Below are positions 33,481-46,520 of a stretch of DNA of 64,000 nt, one piece after another. The notes under the pieces are model-generated. The model saw only the letters and a list, made by a program, of their open reading frames with translations, did not search any database and was not told the origin of the DNA. The translations under genes were made by a program, and so were the position numbers. Positions within the stretch are counted from its first letter, which is position 1; each line of letters starts with the position of its first letter. Origin of the DNA: Buddleja alternifolia (lineage: Eukaryota > Streptophyta > Magnoliopsida > Lamiales > Scrophulariaceae); assembly GCA_019426215.1 (NCBI GenBank), contig CM033393.1, positions 10,388,046-10,452,045 on the forward strand, written 5' to 3'.

Positions 33481-34700
33481 GTTCTTTCTAAAGAATGGGT
33501 CAAACCAGGTGATCACACATGTCAGCATGCAAAACTATAAAACTTGAGTAGTCTTTTCAGTGTCTTCCCGGTAAAGGGGTACCAAACAATTTTATTAGTT
33601 TGTTCTAAGCATACTACACACAGTACACTTATTCTGGATGCTCGGATTTGCATAAACAATTTAGCAAGGACGCGTGGTTGCCTGATTTATTTAAAAAATA
33701 AATTCTAGCTCCAATGTTACCAAATTTAAAGAAGTATTATTTAATGACCAAGTCAGAAAAACAATTATCTTATTTTCATTTGGTAAAGCAAACCAATCAT
33801 CCATCATGAGTCCAGAATTATCAAAAGGAACCGAGGTTAATCTCAAATGACTAGTTTTATTTTTGACTACCTCTCGTCCTACCAGCTCTGGACTTCTTTC
33901 TAGCACTATCTTTAAGATGTCAGACATAGAACATTAGTTCTCCAAGAACCAAGCTCTAATTCTCAGCGTGCCTCATACCATAGCCCCACTTACTGACCCA
34001 TCTATTAGGACATGAGTAATGTTTGCAACAAGCATACTATCTAATGATTTGTTAAATTAGGTCACTTGGAACATTCTCAAGCAAAAGAACTAAGGGTCGT
34101 TTTAAAGAGAGTTATATAATGCAGAAAATAAGCTAAGACTTACAATTAGATGCTTTATTTGTAATTCAAGTACGTAAAGGACTTGTCTAGTTACTTGTCT
34201 CCCACTACTTTTGTCAATTATTGCACTCCCACTGCAATAATCGGAAACCTCGTTAGATGGGTTTTGTAGTGAGTAATTGAGGTCCTCAATGACTCAGACG
34301 AGTTGCAACCTTTGATTCAATCTCTTCGGCTCATGAATCACTTAACCACAACCTTTTTTGATATATAGGTGGTGATCCATTTGAGTCAATTCCCATCAAC
34401 TCAAATTAGTCTAACAATTTAATCTCGCCTTGCAACCTTTTTCGATATATGGGGCGAAATTCGCTTCGACCGAAGGCATCAAATGCACTAAAGAAGACCA
34501 AGCACACATCTTGATATATAACCCCCTAATACCGGGACGGTGTTATATATAAGATGCATCCATCTCTATCTAAAGCTTGACGGAGAGCCAGGATATCAAA
34601 TATCCTTTACTTACTCAGTATTTTAAGTGGGGAGATTTATAACATGGTCATGTTACTTTGCTAATTAGTCTCACTTTGCACATTAATTTCTTTCAACGCA
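33481..34700 (-). pseudogene. Copia-C gag and 5' region, decayed
   Basis: No clean ORF. A 78-codon open stretch at 33691-33927 is unrecognised. The blocks at 34240-34620 match, in reverse, the leader of Copia-E (54170-54760), including GAGTTGCAACCTT and CACTCCCACTG-type motifs, which identifies this as the leader side of a related copia element. Confidence 0.45.
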
Positions 34701-36627
34701 GTTAAGGAAATATATATAATAATTAGAAAACACCTAGCAATTCAAATAACACACGCTCACATGGACTTTATCTAGATTAGCTCGAGCCAACGAGCCAGTC
34801 GGGGAGTGATTCTATCTATTACAAGAGCTTCCACCTATATAGAAAATCTAATCTTCGAGCTCCAAGCTTTCTTGTGGAACCACCATGCTCCATTAGGCCT
34901 ATCTAATTTTATTACAAAGACACAGGCCTATACAAATTTCTAATAAAATAAAGATACCAGCTAGGGGGCTCAAACTCCGGCCCAATACAACCCATATAAA
35001 AGAAAGAAAACCAAAACCCTAAGTCCATATGAGGTGTCACCATTACATAATTAAGGGAGCAAGTAAAACAATTAAACACATATGTGACGATCTTATTAAA
35101 TCCAATTTAATTATTTGTGTGAATAAATCAAATATATTTAGTCTCCTTTAATCAAATTAAAGTAGATTATATCAAATATATCATACTTAAAGATTAAATC
35201 CAATTTAATCCAAGCAACCTTAAATCCAATTTAATTGGGATCGAAAAACTAAATCATAGAAATCAAAACTAATTAATTAAGTTCACACAATTCTTATGGG
35301 CTTAGCTGATTAAGTCCAATTTAATCCAAGTCCAATCTAATTTAATTTAATTTCATTTGGAAATTAAATCCAATTTAATTTACACAAGAAAATTAAATCA
35401 AATTTAATCCTTGTAGAAATTAAATGCCATAAGAAGTATACAATCTAATTTAATTCACGGTGAAATTAATTTTAACGTGATTTCTAGGGCTTAAAAAAGA
35501 TTTAAAACTTATTTAATCTTTATCGAAATAAAGTTTAGAAATATTTCTGTGAAAGATTAAAACTTATTTAATCTTTGCGAAATAAAGTCAAACTTTATTT
35601 CTTAGTCTAACTTAATCAAGTTCAAAATAAATCTAATTTATTTTGACTTCTTTAATTAAATCTAATTTAATTAAAGTGAGACTATATCCAATAAAGTCTC
35701 TATGGGTGAACAAATCTAAAACGTAAGAAATTAAGTTTAATCCGATTCCAAGAACCATTAAATCCATTTTTTCAACTGTAAATCCAATTTACAAAATCAA
35801 AATCAAAATCAAATTCAATTTATTTTGATAGGCTAGTTAAATTCAATTTGATCAAGAATAAAATCAAGTCCAACTTATTTTATTCTTATGACTAAATATA
35901 ATCAAAGTGTAACTAAATCAAATTTAATTACTAGAAAAGATCAAATTTTATTTAACTAAAGGGTATTTAAATCCAATTTAATTTTAAACCAAATCTAATT
36001 TATATACCCTTTTAATTTGGATATTAAATCTTAATTCACTTAATTAAATTTAATTTATTTTGATAGACTAGTTAAGATTTAATTTGATCAAGAATAAATT
36101 CAAGTCTAACTTATTTTATTCATATGATTAAATGTAATTTAATCAAATTGTAATTAAATCAAATTTCATTACTAAAGGATTAAATTTCTAAATTAACTAA
36201 GGGGTATTTAAATCTAATTTAACATTAGAACAAATCTAATTTATATACCCTTTAACCTAAGAAAATAAATTTAATTTAAATAAATTAATCCAGTTTAATT
36301 TGAAATAAGTCATTGATCATTGATTAAGTCTAATTTAATCAATAACAAATCAAATCTAATTTAATTTTGTGGGTAAGTTAAAATCCAATGTAAATTTGAT
36401 TCAAGCGTGAAAAAGATTCTAATTATTCAATTAGGTATTGGGTCAAACCCAACTTAACTCAATTGGTTGTGATTTGGATCAAAGCCCAAATGGATCCTTG
36501 TGCGCTACGCCAGGCCCAACAACAGATCCCATTGAATATCCGCATTGGGCCAGCCCAGCGCAGATATAAATCAATTAATGTGCTGAGCCCAGCCCAACAC
36601 ATAAGGGATCAGTCTGTTGCCCGTAAC
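34701..36627 (-). other. Copia-C leader, AT-rich non-coding part
   Basis: Nearly 2 kb with no gene, dominated by variants of AAATCCAATTTAATT and containing a 234-bp tandem duplication (35811-36253). The 34740-34830 end matches Copia-E leader sequence around its GTAATAGATAGA. Confidence 0.65.
35811..36253. repeat. 234-bp tandem duplication in the Copia-C leader
   Basis: Two copies, about 35811-36014 and 36045-36253, share TTTATTTTGATAGRCTAGTTAA at the start and TCTAATTTATATACCCTTT at the end. Offset 234 bp. Confidence 0.8.
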
Positions 36628-36660
36628 CATTGTAACAAAATTTGCCGATATTTTGAATTT
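36628..36660 (+). repeat. hAT left terminal inverted repeat
   Basis: CATTGTAACAAAATTTGCCG and onwards; imperfect inverted match to 40166-40196 over about 30 bp with small gaps. Confidence 0.7.
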
Positions 36661-37427
36661 ATCGCGATTTAATGAATGAAAGTAAAAAACCCTATAAAAA
36701 CCCGATAATTACAATTTCTCGCAATTTTTACGTTTATATCACGAAATTCTTAAAAAAATCTCCAGAATTTATTTTGTTATTACTACACTCTGTGGAAATC
36801 AGAATTTGTACTGTTATAAAACATAAAGTGCAAATATATGGCTGAAAAATTCACATGATATAGCTTACAAACTCCAAGAACATAAATGTGTATGAAAAGG
36901 GAAATAGTAAGTCAAAAAGTTCCTTTCTCTCTCTCCATCTACCTAGCAATAGCACGATTGGCCCACAAAATTATATTATTATATTTTTTTGTTTTTGATA
37001 ATATCTATATAAAAATATGATTATATATATCTACAGATTCTACACAACTCATAAATAATTCAGTATATATATATAGACACACACACACATATATATATAT
37101 ATGGATTCCAGAAAAAATACTAAAAGATAACCCCACTAACAGAAACAATATCTCTTCGGTCAAATCTCTACTTTCAAAAGCCAATTCATTTGATATTATC
37201 ATCCAAATCTTACTTAATTACCTAATAAATAGCTCATTTGACAAAATCTTTGAAAGTGGCCGTTCACATCTCAAAATTGAAACTCAATTTAATTTCAAAC
37301 TTCAAAGTACTCTTCTTCATTCTTCATAGCTTATTTTCTTCCTAATCAGTTAATTTCTTATTCATTTAAATAAATTAATCTTGATTTTTTTCATTCATTC
37401 TAGTTCATATTGCTATCAAAAATCAAG

Positions 37428-39538
37428 ATGTCAATACAAAAGGATCAAATGTGGGAGTATGCGACTAACGAAGGAGATAGAATTCATTGTAATATTTGTC
37501 AAGCAACATTCAAAGGAGGCATTACTAGAATCAAATACCATCTTTCCAAAATAACATGCAATGACGTAAGGCCTTGCACAGCCGTTAGTGATGACATATG
37601 TGAAATAGCAAAGAAGGCTGTAGAAGCAATTAGGGGCGCAAGTAGGAAGAGAAACGAAATGACTACTTTAGGCGGGAGAGACATGAACTCTACATCTCCA
37701 CATGTAACACAATTGCGCCCTCCGGTAGAAGGAGGATCTCTGAAGCAGAAAACAATTTTTGCAATTACACAAAAGAATGAAAAGGAGAACGCTGATGAAG
37801 CTTTGGTTAAGGCAATGATTGTTAATAATATTCCTTTCAATGTGTTGAGGAGTGAAGAATTTGTGGCAGCTGGTGCAAAAATTGCAGCACATGGAAAGGG
37901 CTATGTTCCTCCGAGTAGTGAGGCAACTAGGAAAAATACTTAGCAAAATTGAAAGAAGAAGCCAATGAGTATGTAAATTCAGTTAAATCGTCGTGGGTTG
38001 AAAGTGGCTGCACGTTAATGTCTGATACATGGACTGATGGGCGAAAAAGACCTCACATCAATTTGCTCGTTGCTTGTCCAAAGGGAGTTATCTTCTTGAA
38101 GTCAGAATGTACAGTAGGATCGAGGAAAATTGCTGAATATATATCCAAGTTCATATCTTCTGGGATCGAAGAAATAAGACCATCTAACGTTGTACAATTT
38201 GTCTCAGATAATGCCTCGAACTAGATAGCTGCGGGATATATGATTGAACAAAAATATCATCATATTGTCAAGACATCATGTGCAACACATTGTTTGGATC
38301 TCGCTCTTGAAGATATTGATGAACTCTCTCTTGTAAAATTGACTTTGGAAGAAGCACGAAAAATTGTTAAGTTCATATATAAGTATCAACAAGTTTTGGA
38401 CTTGATGAGGTCTCACACAAATGGAAGAGAACTAAAGCGTCCAGGTATGACTCGATTTGCTACTCAATTTATTTGCTTGCAAGGAATTTTAAAAGAGGAA
38501 GAAAATTTAAGATATATGGTTGCTTCCAATGAGTGGAGGAGTATGTCAAATTTTAATACTACAGATGGTAAAGAAGTAACTAGTATTATCCAGGGGAATG
38601 ATTTTTGGCAAAGAGGAAAAGAAATAGTAGATGTTGTTGAGCCACTTGTGAAAGTTTTAAGAATGGTTGATGGAGTTGGTTCCACTATTGGCTATTTGTA
38701 TGCTGCCTTGAATAAAGTAAAGGAGTCTATCAAAGCTTATTACAAAAATAATGTTGATAATTTTATGCCTTATTGGAAAATAATCAATAATCGGTGGGAT
38801 AGAAATTTGTACAATGATTTATATGTTGTTGCAGCTGTTTTGAATCCAAGTTTGTATTACTCTAAGCATGTTTTGATGGACAAGGAAATAAAACTGGCTC
38901 TGGAAAGAATTATCCAAAAAATGGTGCCTAATGATGAAGATCGAAAGAATTTAACTACTGAACTCTTGCAATACGTGAGCCGAAAATCTAGTATTTTCAC
39001 TGAATTTGCAGTCAATGGTTTAAATGATGCACATCCAAGTAAGGTTTTTATATTTTCAATGGTTATATTATTTCAAAAAAGAAAATAGTTATTTTAAGCC
39101 TTTTATTTTATTTTTTAGATATGTTTTGAATGATATCAAGTTATTGTTTTCACAGGAATATGGTGGGAGCTATTTGGAGCAGAAATTCCAACACTACAAA
39201 AATTAGCCATCAAAATACTTAGTCAACCATGTAGTGCTTCTGCTTGTGAAAGAAACTGGAGTGCGTTCGAGGCTGCTCATACGAAGAAAAGAAATCGAGT
39301 GGAACCAAAAAACCTTCACACTTTGGTGTTTGTGCGCATGAATTAGCACATGAAGAAAACTTCGAAGAGCAAAGAAATAAGTGACACTATACCTATATCT
39401 CTTGAGAACATAAATGCATTTGAGATGGATCAGTTTTATAACAATGGAGGGGAGGTGAATAAGGATGCTTCATCATCGTCTTCTTCAAGTGCAGATGTGG
39501 AACAAAGTCCTAATGATTTTCAGCTTACGTTTGATTAG
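37428..39538 (+). pseudogene. hAT transposase (BED zinc finger, dimerisation domain)
   Basis: Start chosen at ATG 37428, which precedes MWEYATNEGDRIHCNICQ. The BED finger (CNIC ... IKYHLSKI) binds DNA. The DUF659-like and RNase H-fold core follow: LMSDTWTDGRKRPHINLL, FVSDNASN, TSCATHCLDLALEDI. The C-terminal hAT dimerisation domain is read after an intron (WWELFGAEIPTLQKLAI, SACERNWSAF). Damage: a one-base deletion at about 37930, a TAG after DNASN (38222-38224) and a TAG at 39344-39346; the frame continues to a stop at 39536-39538. Otherwise nearly complete at about 660 residues. The Ser-rich acidic tail is usual for plant hATs. Confidence 0.85.
39039..39155 (+). other. Intron in the hAT transposase
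   Basis: Donor A/GTAAGG, acceptor TTTTCACAG. Splicing joins CCA-A to GA-ATA-TGG and restores the dimerisation domain in frame. 117 bp, AT-rich. Confidence 0.8.
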
Positions 39539-40165
39539 ATTTATTAGTTTAATTTTTTATGATTATTCCTTTTTTTCCTATGATTGATACTTGAAGTTTT
39601 GTTTTAAATTTTTATTGCTTTGGCTTTTTTTAATATAGCTTGTTTTGTTTCAATGTGAAAAAATTTATATTATTCTTTTAGCATCATTAAGTTAAATTTT
39701 TAGTTTTTAATGGTTAGTCTATATTATACACTCTATAATTGACACTATTTGGCAATTGATCTATGTCAAAAGAGAGAATAGATATTTTATAATTTAATGG
39801 TTTGTGAGAAGGCAATTTAGTGTTAAACACCATATCTGAACACTTAGCTTCTGATTTTGATTTTAAGCTTGGATGTGTTAAATTTTAGTTAACTTTATAA
39901 CACAATGATTAGAAAAACTACACCATTTAATTACTTACTAGTAAACATGTTTATTGCTTAGATTAATTTATAAATTAAAATTTTTAGATTTTCAAGTTTT
40001 GTGTTAATATAAAACCGAGCATAAAGTTTCAAGTTATATATCAACGGAATAATTCCGAATAATTCCCGATTATTATTCCGAATTTGGTTCACAAAACGAT
40101 CTTTCCCGACTTCTTCCGTATTTCTCTCGAAAAATACCCGAATGACGAATTTTTACTAGTGCCGT

Positions 40166-40196
40166 ATAATTCCCAAATACGAAATTTGTTACTATG
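40166..40196 (-). repeat. hAT right terminal inverted repeat
   Basis: Inverted match to the left end; reads CATAGTAACAAATTTCG from outside inwards. Subterminal copies of TTCCGAAT/TTCCCGA lie at 40047-40085. Confidence 0.7.
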
Positions 40197-40204
40197 CCCA
40201 TAAC

Positions 40205-40881
40205 AGGGCAACAACTTCATCTTCTTCATCCTTGCGCCGACAAGGCGGCGCCAGAAGTCGCGGCGGCGGTTGCTATGTCCGGCGTTGCCGCCTTTCGCAG
40301 TCATCCGCCAAGACGATACAGCCATCTAATCGGAGCGACGCTAATCGACGATTTCTCAACCGTTTTTCCGGCGACGAACAACAGCGATTTCGGCACCACA
40401 TAAGGCAGCGGCGCGTTTACCGCCACCTAAAGCGAAGCATGGCGGCATGTTCAGCGCCGCCCTAGTCTGCCTATATCTCCGCCTCTACAACAATGAGTTG
40501 CTGCAGCACGGATTCCCGTTGTGCAACATGGTGGTGATTCTTTTGCCCTCAAAAACCCGATTCAAACAATAGACCATTTTTCAGATTCAATCCCAGCAGA
40601 ATCATATTTGGACCCAAATTCTTTGATGAATTTAATCAACAACTATTCTATCTTCAAACCCATAACAAATCGATTTGATAATTGCAAATTTCAATCTAAT
40701 ATCATACTTTGTATCCATACAAAAGAAAGGGAAAAAATTTCAATTCTCCAAAACCGATTTTGCAGAATTTCCATATTTTCGATCCACAGGTAGTGATTAT
40801 TCCAAAGAATCAACGCGATAAACATGAACATCAAATTAAACATGTATATGCGCATATAAAATCAACGGAGCCATAAATTTG
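40205..40881 (-). other. Copia-C leader, PBS-proximal part
   Basis: Non-coding. Contains a GC-rich island at about 40225-40480 rich in GCGGCG and CGCCG. Open frames there are Arg/Ala-rich by composition only and are not called genes. Confidence 0.55.
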
Positions 40882-40893
40882 GCTCTGATACCA
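40882..40893 (-). other. Copia-C primer binding site
   Basis: On the - strand TGGTATCAGAGC, the standard iMet-type PBS, one base from the LTR. Confidence 0.88.
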
Positions 40894-40894
40894 C

Positions 40895-42542
40895 TATTAG
40901 GAATTGTTATTCAAAATACGCGGCGGATAAAGATTTTATTTGATTCCTGAGCCATGAATCAATTTAGGCTTTTTGTTGATTTTAATCGAAGAACGAGATA
41001 GAACAATTTACCTCTTGTAGCATGTTCGGAATCATGTTCATGAAAGTAGCAACTCGTGAGTTCCTATATCTAGATTGTATGATGATCTTTAAAACCTCCA
41101 TCTTTCTCTCCTAGCAACGGAGCGGATGGCTAGGGCTTATGAGAGGAAGAGAGAATTTTATTTTTACTGTTTTTCTCCAAGAAAACCTAACTCCAAGTTG
41201 TAGGGTAAAAACTAATTGAGTCAATAATGACCAGGGTATCTAAACAAAACCAAGCAGCTTATTCTCCAAGCTGGGTGTCTAAGCCTACTGGGATGAGCTT
41301 ATTGGGCTCATCCAATGTATAACTCAATGTTGAGTAATTTAATTAATTAATCCACGTCTAGTCCAATTAGACAATTAATTAATTACTTATTCTTTTAATT
41401 AATAGTATATATTAATTCAAAATTAATTTAACTATTAAGATTGATTAAATAAATATATTTAACTCATACCATTAAATATATATTTATTAAATCAACACAT
41501 CCCAAATGATCAGTTGTTTCACATCTATGTGAAATTACCGAAATACCCTTTTGCAATAAAACCATTTCATCATATCATCTTCATATAGCGCGACTCTCTA
41601 TTCTTATCTTGATTGGCATTGAGAGGATTCCAATGATATAGTTATCACCATGCCAGTCCAGTGAAGCTATACGGAAACCCAATCAAGCGCAAGATGAATA
41701 TGTCATCACAAACATTTAAGTTACAAATACCGTATACGTATTAGCTCTTCACTGACGCAACCCGATCAAGTAAGAGTCATGGAATGTTAAACTCATAGAA
41801 CTTGATACTGTAGTAATCATACTGATGTGAAATTACCAAACTGCCCTTCGTATCCAATACGTGTCATTTATATTTGCTTTTGCCAAAGACTTTAATTCCA
41901 CAACACCTATGATCGTACAGGTTGTTTCTCATTTGCTTTCGAGACAATGAATCCCCTATTGGCAGTCAATTTCTCATCATCGAACTCACCAATTGAATCG
42001 TACTTCGAGGTCGACCCCACCAATAGGTGATTGGGCCAAATTACTCTAATAACTTATTCAATGGTACGAACACAATGTAAATGACTCCTCAGGTCTAAAG
42101 CTCACTCATACTATCGTAACAAGTAATCCCAATCATTGACTGTCACTGAGTAAAAACTCATGTGATCTGATTACAACGAGTCATGCTCGAATATATTAAC
42201 TCCGTTAACTATATCTATGACACTAGCTCCCACTATCTAATCAGTGTAAGACCCGCACTTCTTGTCAAAGCAAGTGTCATACGAGTTAAATGTCCAATTA
42301 AGATTCCTTAACTCACGAGCCATATTTATAAGATCGAGCACTTAACTCCACTAGTGCGTCCACACTATCAAATAAGTGGTGATGAGTACATCTCAATCTT
42401 AGGGACTTGTTTGTTCAATACAATTAATGTCACATAGTTTTACAAGAACAAAACTCATTGCCTTTATAAATGTTCGTACAATATAAATCAGTGCCCTACT
42501 CAAATCTAATTCCTCATTCGCATTGAGGGTACACACCTAACA
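40895..42542 (-). repeat. Copia-C 5' LTR
   Basis: 1,648 bp; starts TGTTAGGTGTG on the - strand and ends CCTAATA (CA mutated to TA). Parts align with the Copia-B LTR, e.g. AGCGCGACT ... GGCATTGAGAGGA and CGAGGTCGACCCCACCAA. No gene inside. Confidence 0.8.
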
Positions 42543-44087
42543 ATGAACAACGAAAGCACGTTGTCTCTAAATAATTACGCGGATTGATTGACCGAAAAAA
42601 TCCCTTCTTTCTTACTCCTTGACCGATGGCTAGCTTGACGAGCGAGCGAGGAGAGTTCTCTTTTTCTTTTCTAGGAGAGTTGTGAAAATTGTAAAATTCA
42701 TCTAGGTCAAAGTCTTTTAAGTGATGTATTTAATATCACTTGACTTATTGACCAAGACAAGAGGCAAGAGCCCATGTTGGGCATCCCAATGAATGCCCAA
42801 CTCGGCCTTAGGAGGCATCCTCATGGACCCTCTTTATTTACCTCGGCTCGTCTCTTGTTATAATTAATCCTCCATTATTTAATCAATTATTTATTATATC
42901 CAATAAATTAATTAATTAATTAATTAAATAACCAAATTAATTAGATAAATTAATTCATTAATTTATTTTCTTAAGAAAGTAATTAATAATTAATCTTATA
43001 ATTATAATTTATTATCTCATCTAATGAACAATTAATTAATCATATTTAATTTATCCCATAAATTAAATCTCCTAGAATAAAATAGAAAAATCCTTTTATT
43101 TTTCTTTATCAATTTTTTAGCGCGACTTTTTAGGTTCGTTTCGTTTGGCAATGAGAGGAATCCAAAGAAAGTGGGTAACACCTAGCTTGTCACATGGCCC
43201 ACTTCGTAGCCCAAACGAAATCGGATAAATGGATCACTCCACAACCTTCCAATTGTAAATTCCGTATACGTATAAACCCTTTGTCCATGTGTCTCAATCA
43301 AGTGAGAGTCATAGTGATGTCAAACTCACTAAACCTGACCATATGTATTAGTTATAATAATACTAGATCATTGAGCTCGATTTAATGCCTTGCACAATCG
43401 TCTCTATTACTTTGGCCAAAGACTTTGATCTCCATTATCTATAATCACATTGGACACTTTCTCATTCACTTATAAGAGAACGAATCCCGTGTTTGTTATC
43501 GGCTAAGACTACCACTTGCCCATCAAGCCGCATTTCGAGGTTGACCCCACCAACGGGTGAACTACTCTAGTGACAAACTTGATGTCACAAGCGTAAATTC
43601 AGCCTGATACTTCAGGTCAAAGGTTCACCTATACCTATTACGAATAATCAGTTTTGTCATTAACAATCACAGAGTGAATACCCATGTGACAGAACCGATG
43701 CGAGTCGTGATCGAGCATATCAGTTCCAATAATGTGCCTACAACCTTAAGCTTCCACCATCACATGGTGTTTGACTGGCACTCCCATGTAAAGCTCAAAT
43801 TGTACAAGTATTCTTAGTCTTTATTTGTCTATTAAAGACTTCATATTACTTGTGAACTTGTTTGCGTAATCAAGATCAATCTCTCTAGTGCCTATCTTCC
43901 TATCCCATAGAAAATAGAGAGATTGCACTGAAAACATGGACAAAACATTTTACACTACTTATGGATACATATAAGATATAAGTGAAAAGAAAACAATGCC
44001 TTTTATAAATATAAGATAATAAGTTTATTACAAGTGAGATGCCCTATCATTCTATCCTCTATGGCATCTGAGGGCATAATCCTAACA
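42543..44087 (-). repeat. Copia-B 3' LTR (split by Copia-C)
   Basis: Starts TGTTAGGATTATGCCC on the - strand and aligns with 50192-51707. The remaining ~230 bp (matching 49959-50191) is beyond Copia-C, outside the window. Confidence 0.85.
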
Positions 44088-44098
44088 ATCTCCCACTT
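44088..44098 (-). other. Copia-B polypurine tract
   Basis: On the - strand AAGTGGGAGAT abuts TGTTAGG, a typical copia PPT. Confidence 0.88.
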
Positions 44099-45600
44099 GC
44101 ACATAATACCACTTTCCAGGTGTCTGTCCAGAACAGCCCGAGGTAGTGGTTTGGTCAGCTACATTGTCAGCTAAGGCTATTTTCTACACTGCTATCTCTC
44201 ATCTGGCAACAATCTCCCTAATGATGTGAAATATTCTCTCAATGTGTTTAGACTTGTTATGAGACCTTGGTTCTTTGGCTTGCGCTATCGCTCTATTGTT
44301 ATCACAATAAAGTGGTAATGGGAGCTTTGCACTAGGAACCACTTGAATTTTCCTAGAAACTTTCTCACCCAAATAGCTTCTTTGGCTGCCTCTGAGGCTG
44401 CCACATATTTTGCTTCAATAATGGAATCAGCGGTTGTGCGACACTACCCACCATTAAGTGTGAAAACAAACCATGAAGTGGATTTTCGGTCATCTACATC
44501 ATACTCAGTCTGAATCAGTGTAACCTTCCATCCTCCGATCTCCAACTCCATAGATGAGAATCATATCCATAGTTCTTTTAAGATACATTAGGATATTCTT
44601 CACAGTTATCCAATGTTCCTTTCCCGGGTTTGCCTGAAATCGACTCACCACGCTTATTGCATAAGCAATGTTAGGTCTTGTACACAATAGTGCATACATC
44701 AGGCTACCGACTGCAGAAGCATAGGTTACATTGCTCATCTCCTTTCTATCTTCCTCATTTTGAGAACACATAGACTTAGATAAGTGTACTCCATGTCTCA
44801 TGGGAAGGAATTCTTTCTTAAAGTTATCCATCCTAAATCTCTTTAGGACCTTTTCTAAGTAAGGGACTCGGGCATGACCAATAATTCTATTCATTCTATC
44901 TCTATAGATACGAATTCCTAGAATGTACGTTGCTTCTCCCAATTCTTTCATGAAAAACGTACTCGAAAGTTATTTCTTGACAGTGGTGAGCATTCCCACG
45001 TCATTTCCTATAAGTAGAATGTCATCTACATATAGTACTAAGAACGAGATCTTGCTCCCACTAGTCTTCTTATAGACACAAGGTTCATCTTCGTGCTTGA
45101 TGAAACCATATCCCTTTACAACTTCATCAAAATTAAGATTCCAGCTTCTAGATGCTTATTTGAGACCGTATATGGACCTCTCAAGTTTACATACATTATG
45201 GATATTGGTCTTGGATACGAAACCTTTTGGATGTTCCATATAGATGTCCTCTTCTAGGAATCCATTCAGAAAAACAGTTTTGACATCCGTCTGCCACATC
45301 TCATAATCTAAGTATGCAGCTATGGATAACAGTATTCGGATGGACTTTATCATGGCCACGGGCGAACAGGTCTCTATAGGTTTTGTAGATATATTTGCAG
45401 CCTATACGTTTCATACCTTCAGGACGATCTACTAAGGTCCAGACTTGGTTCGATTCCATAGAATCCACCTTTGTTTCCATTGCTTCTCGCCATCTTGAAG
45501 CACCAACATCCACCATCACTTGATCATAGGTAGAGGGATCATCTTCATGACCTTCTTGTACTATAGTGTGGAGCTCTAGCTCCCTCTGCAATAGATACCC
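44099..45600 (-). pseudogene. Copia-B RT and RNase H
   Basis: From about 45591 down: a pre-RT block (ASRWREAMETKVDSMESNQV, WTLVDRPEGMKRIGCKYIYK), RT with WQTDVKTVFLNGFLEEDIYM and LYVDDILLIGND (catalytic YVDD intact, near 45015-45030). Then come MKELGEATYILGIRIYRDR and SAVGSLMYALLCTRPNIAYA, and RNase H with EGYTDSDYDVDDRKSTSW and YCDNNRAIAQAKEP. At least three frame changes and several stops (for example after SIYGLK at 45156). Domain order is complete; the gene is dead. Confidence 0.85.
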
Positions 45601-45650
45601 ATACCTCTCAGGTTCATGCAGTATTATACCAGATCTACGTGGTGGTTGTG

Positions 45651-46520
45651 CTACTGTTGGGTAGGTCTTGGTTCTTGGACAGATGTCATGGTGGGAGTTT
45701 CATTTTGTTCTTCTAAAATAATTTTTCCACCTTTGCCCCCTTCCAAGATGAACTCATCCTCAAGGAAGTGGGCATGTCGGGCCACAATGATCCTTTGATC
45801 ATCATATAGGTAACGGAAGAATCCCATGGAATCTTCAGCATAACCAATGAAACGTCCCATTAGGGATCTTGTCTCCAATTTCTCTACTTTAGTCTTTTTG
45901 ACATAAGCAGGACATTCCCAAATCTTGATGTGGTTTAGACTTGGTTTTCTATTATTCCACATCTCATGTGGAGTTCTAGGAATGGATTTGGAGGGACATC
46001 TGTTCAATATATAAGAAGCAGTAAGGAATGCATGTCCCCACAACAAAATGGGTAAATCAGTGTAGCTAAGCATGGAATGAACCATGTCCAACAGTGCTCG
46101 ATTCCTACGCTCGGCTACTCCATTTAGTTGAGGAGTTGCTTGTGGTGTTAGCTGTAACATTATTCCCTGTTCCCTAAGGAACACATCAAACTCGACGCTC
46201 ATATATTCTCCTCCACAATCTGAACATAGAGTCTTTATATTTTGGCCAATTTGATTTTCTACTAAAGCTTTGAATTCTTTAAACCTTTCAAAGGATTCAG
46301 ACTTTTGCTTCATCAGATACACTAGACCATATCTTGAATGATCGTCTGTGAAAGTGATGAAGTAGTAGAAACCTCTACGAGCTATTTCACCAAATGGTCC
46401 GCAAACGTCAGTGTGCACTAATCCTAAGACTTGAGTAGCTCTTTCAAAAGTCCATGTGAAGGGAGATCTAGCCATATTGGCTAAGATACATGATTCACAG
46501 GTTGGATAGGGATCCGATCC
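45651..46520 (-). pseudogene. Copia-B integrase
   Basis: An open run of 274 codons holds the DDE core: LGLVHTDVCGPFG, LCSDCGGEYMSVEF and GVAERRNRALLDM, so the triad is intact. The C-terminal part has SKSIPRTPHEMWNNRKPSL and WECPAYVKKTKVEKL. The upstream zinc domain is HLSLGHAGEH ... PTCESC, split by a frameshift near 46500. Confidence 0.88.

Larger units (their letters stand above)
36628..40196 (+). mobile_element. hAT DNA transposon, full-length, inactive
   Basis: 3,569 bp. The left end is CATTGTAACAAAATTTG; the right end, inverted, is CATAGTAACAAATTTCG. An 8-bp target duplication flanks it: CCCGTAAC (36620-36627) and CCCATAAC (40197-40204), one difference. Inside is a BED-finger hAT transposase on the + strand with one intron. 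Length, terminal CA, inverted repeats and 8-bp duplication all fit a hAT element. The transposase has one frameshift and two in-frame stops. Confidence 0.85.
33013..42542 (-). mobile_element. Copia-C: decayed Ty1/copia element
   Basis: On the - strand: 5' LTR 42542-40895, PBS, a leader split by a hAT insertion, a ruined gag, and integrase remnants up to 33013, where Copia-D cut it. The rest of pol and the 3' LTR are left of the window. It inserted into the 3' LTR of Copia-B: the Copia-B LTR alignment resumes at the next base. The oldest-looking coding region in the window. Confidence 0.75.

Noticed and set aside
40194..40470. Arg/Ala-rich open frames in a GC-rich block
   Set aside because: Composition alone keeps the frame open; the block is the copia leader next to its PBS.
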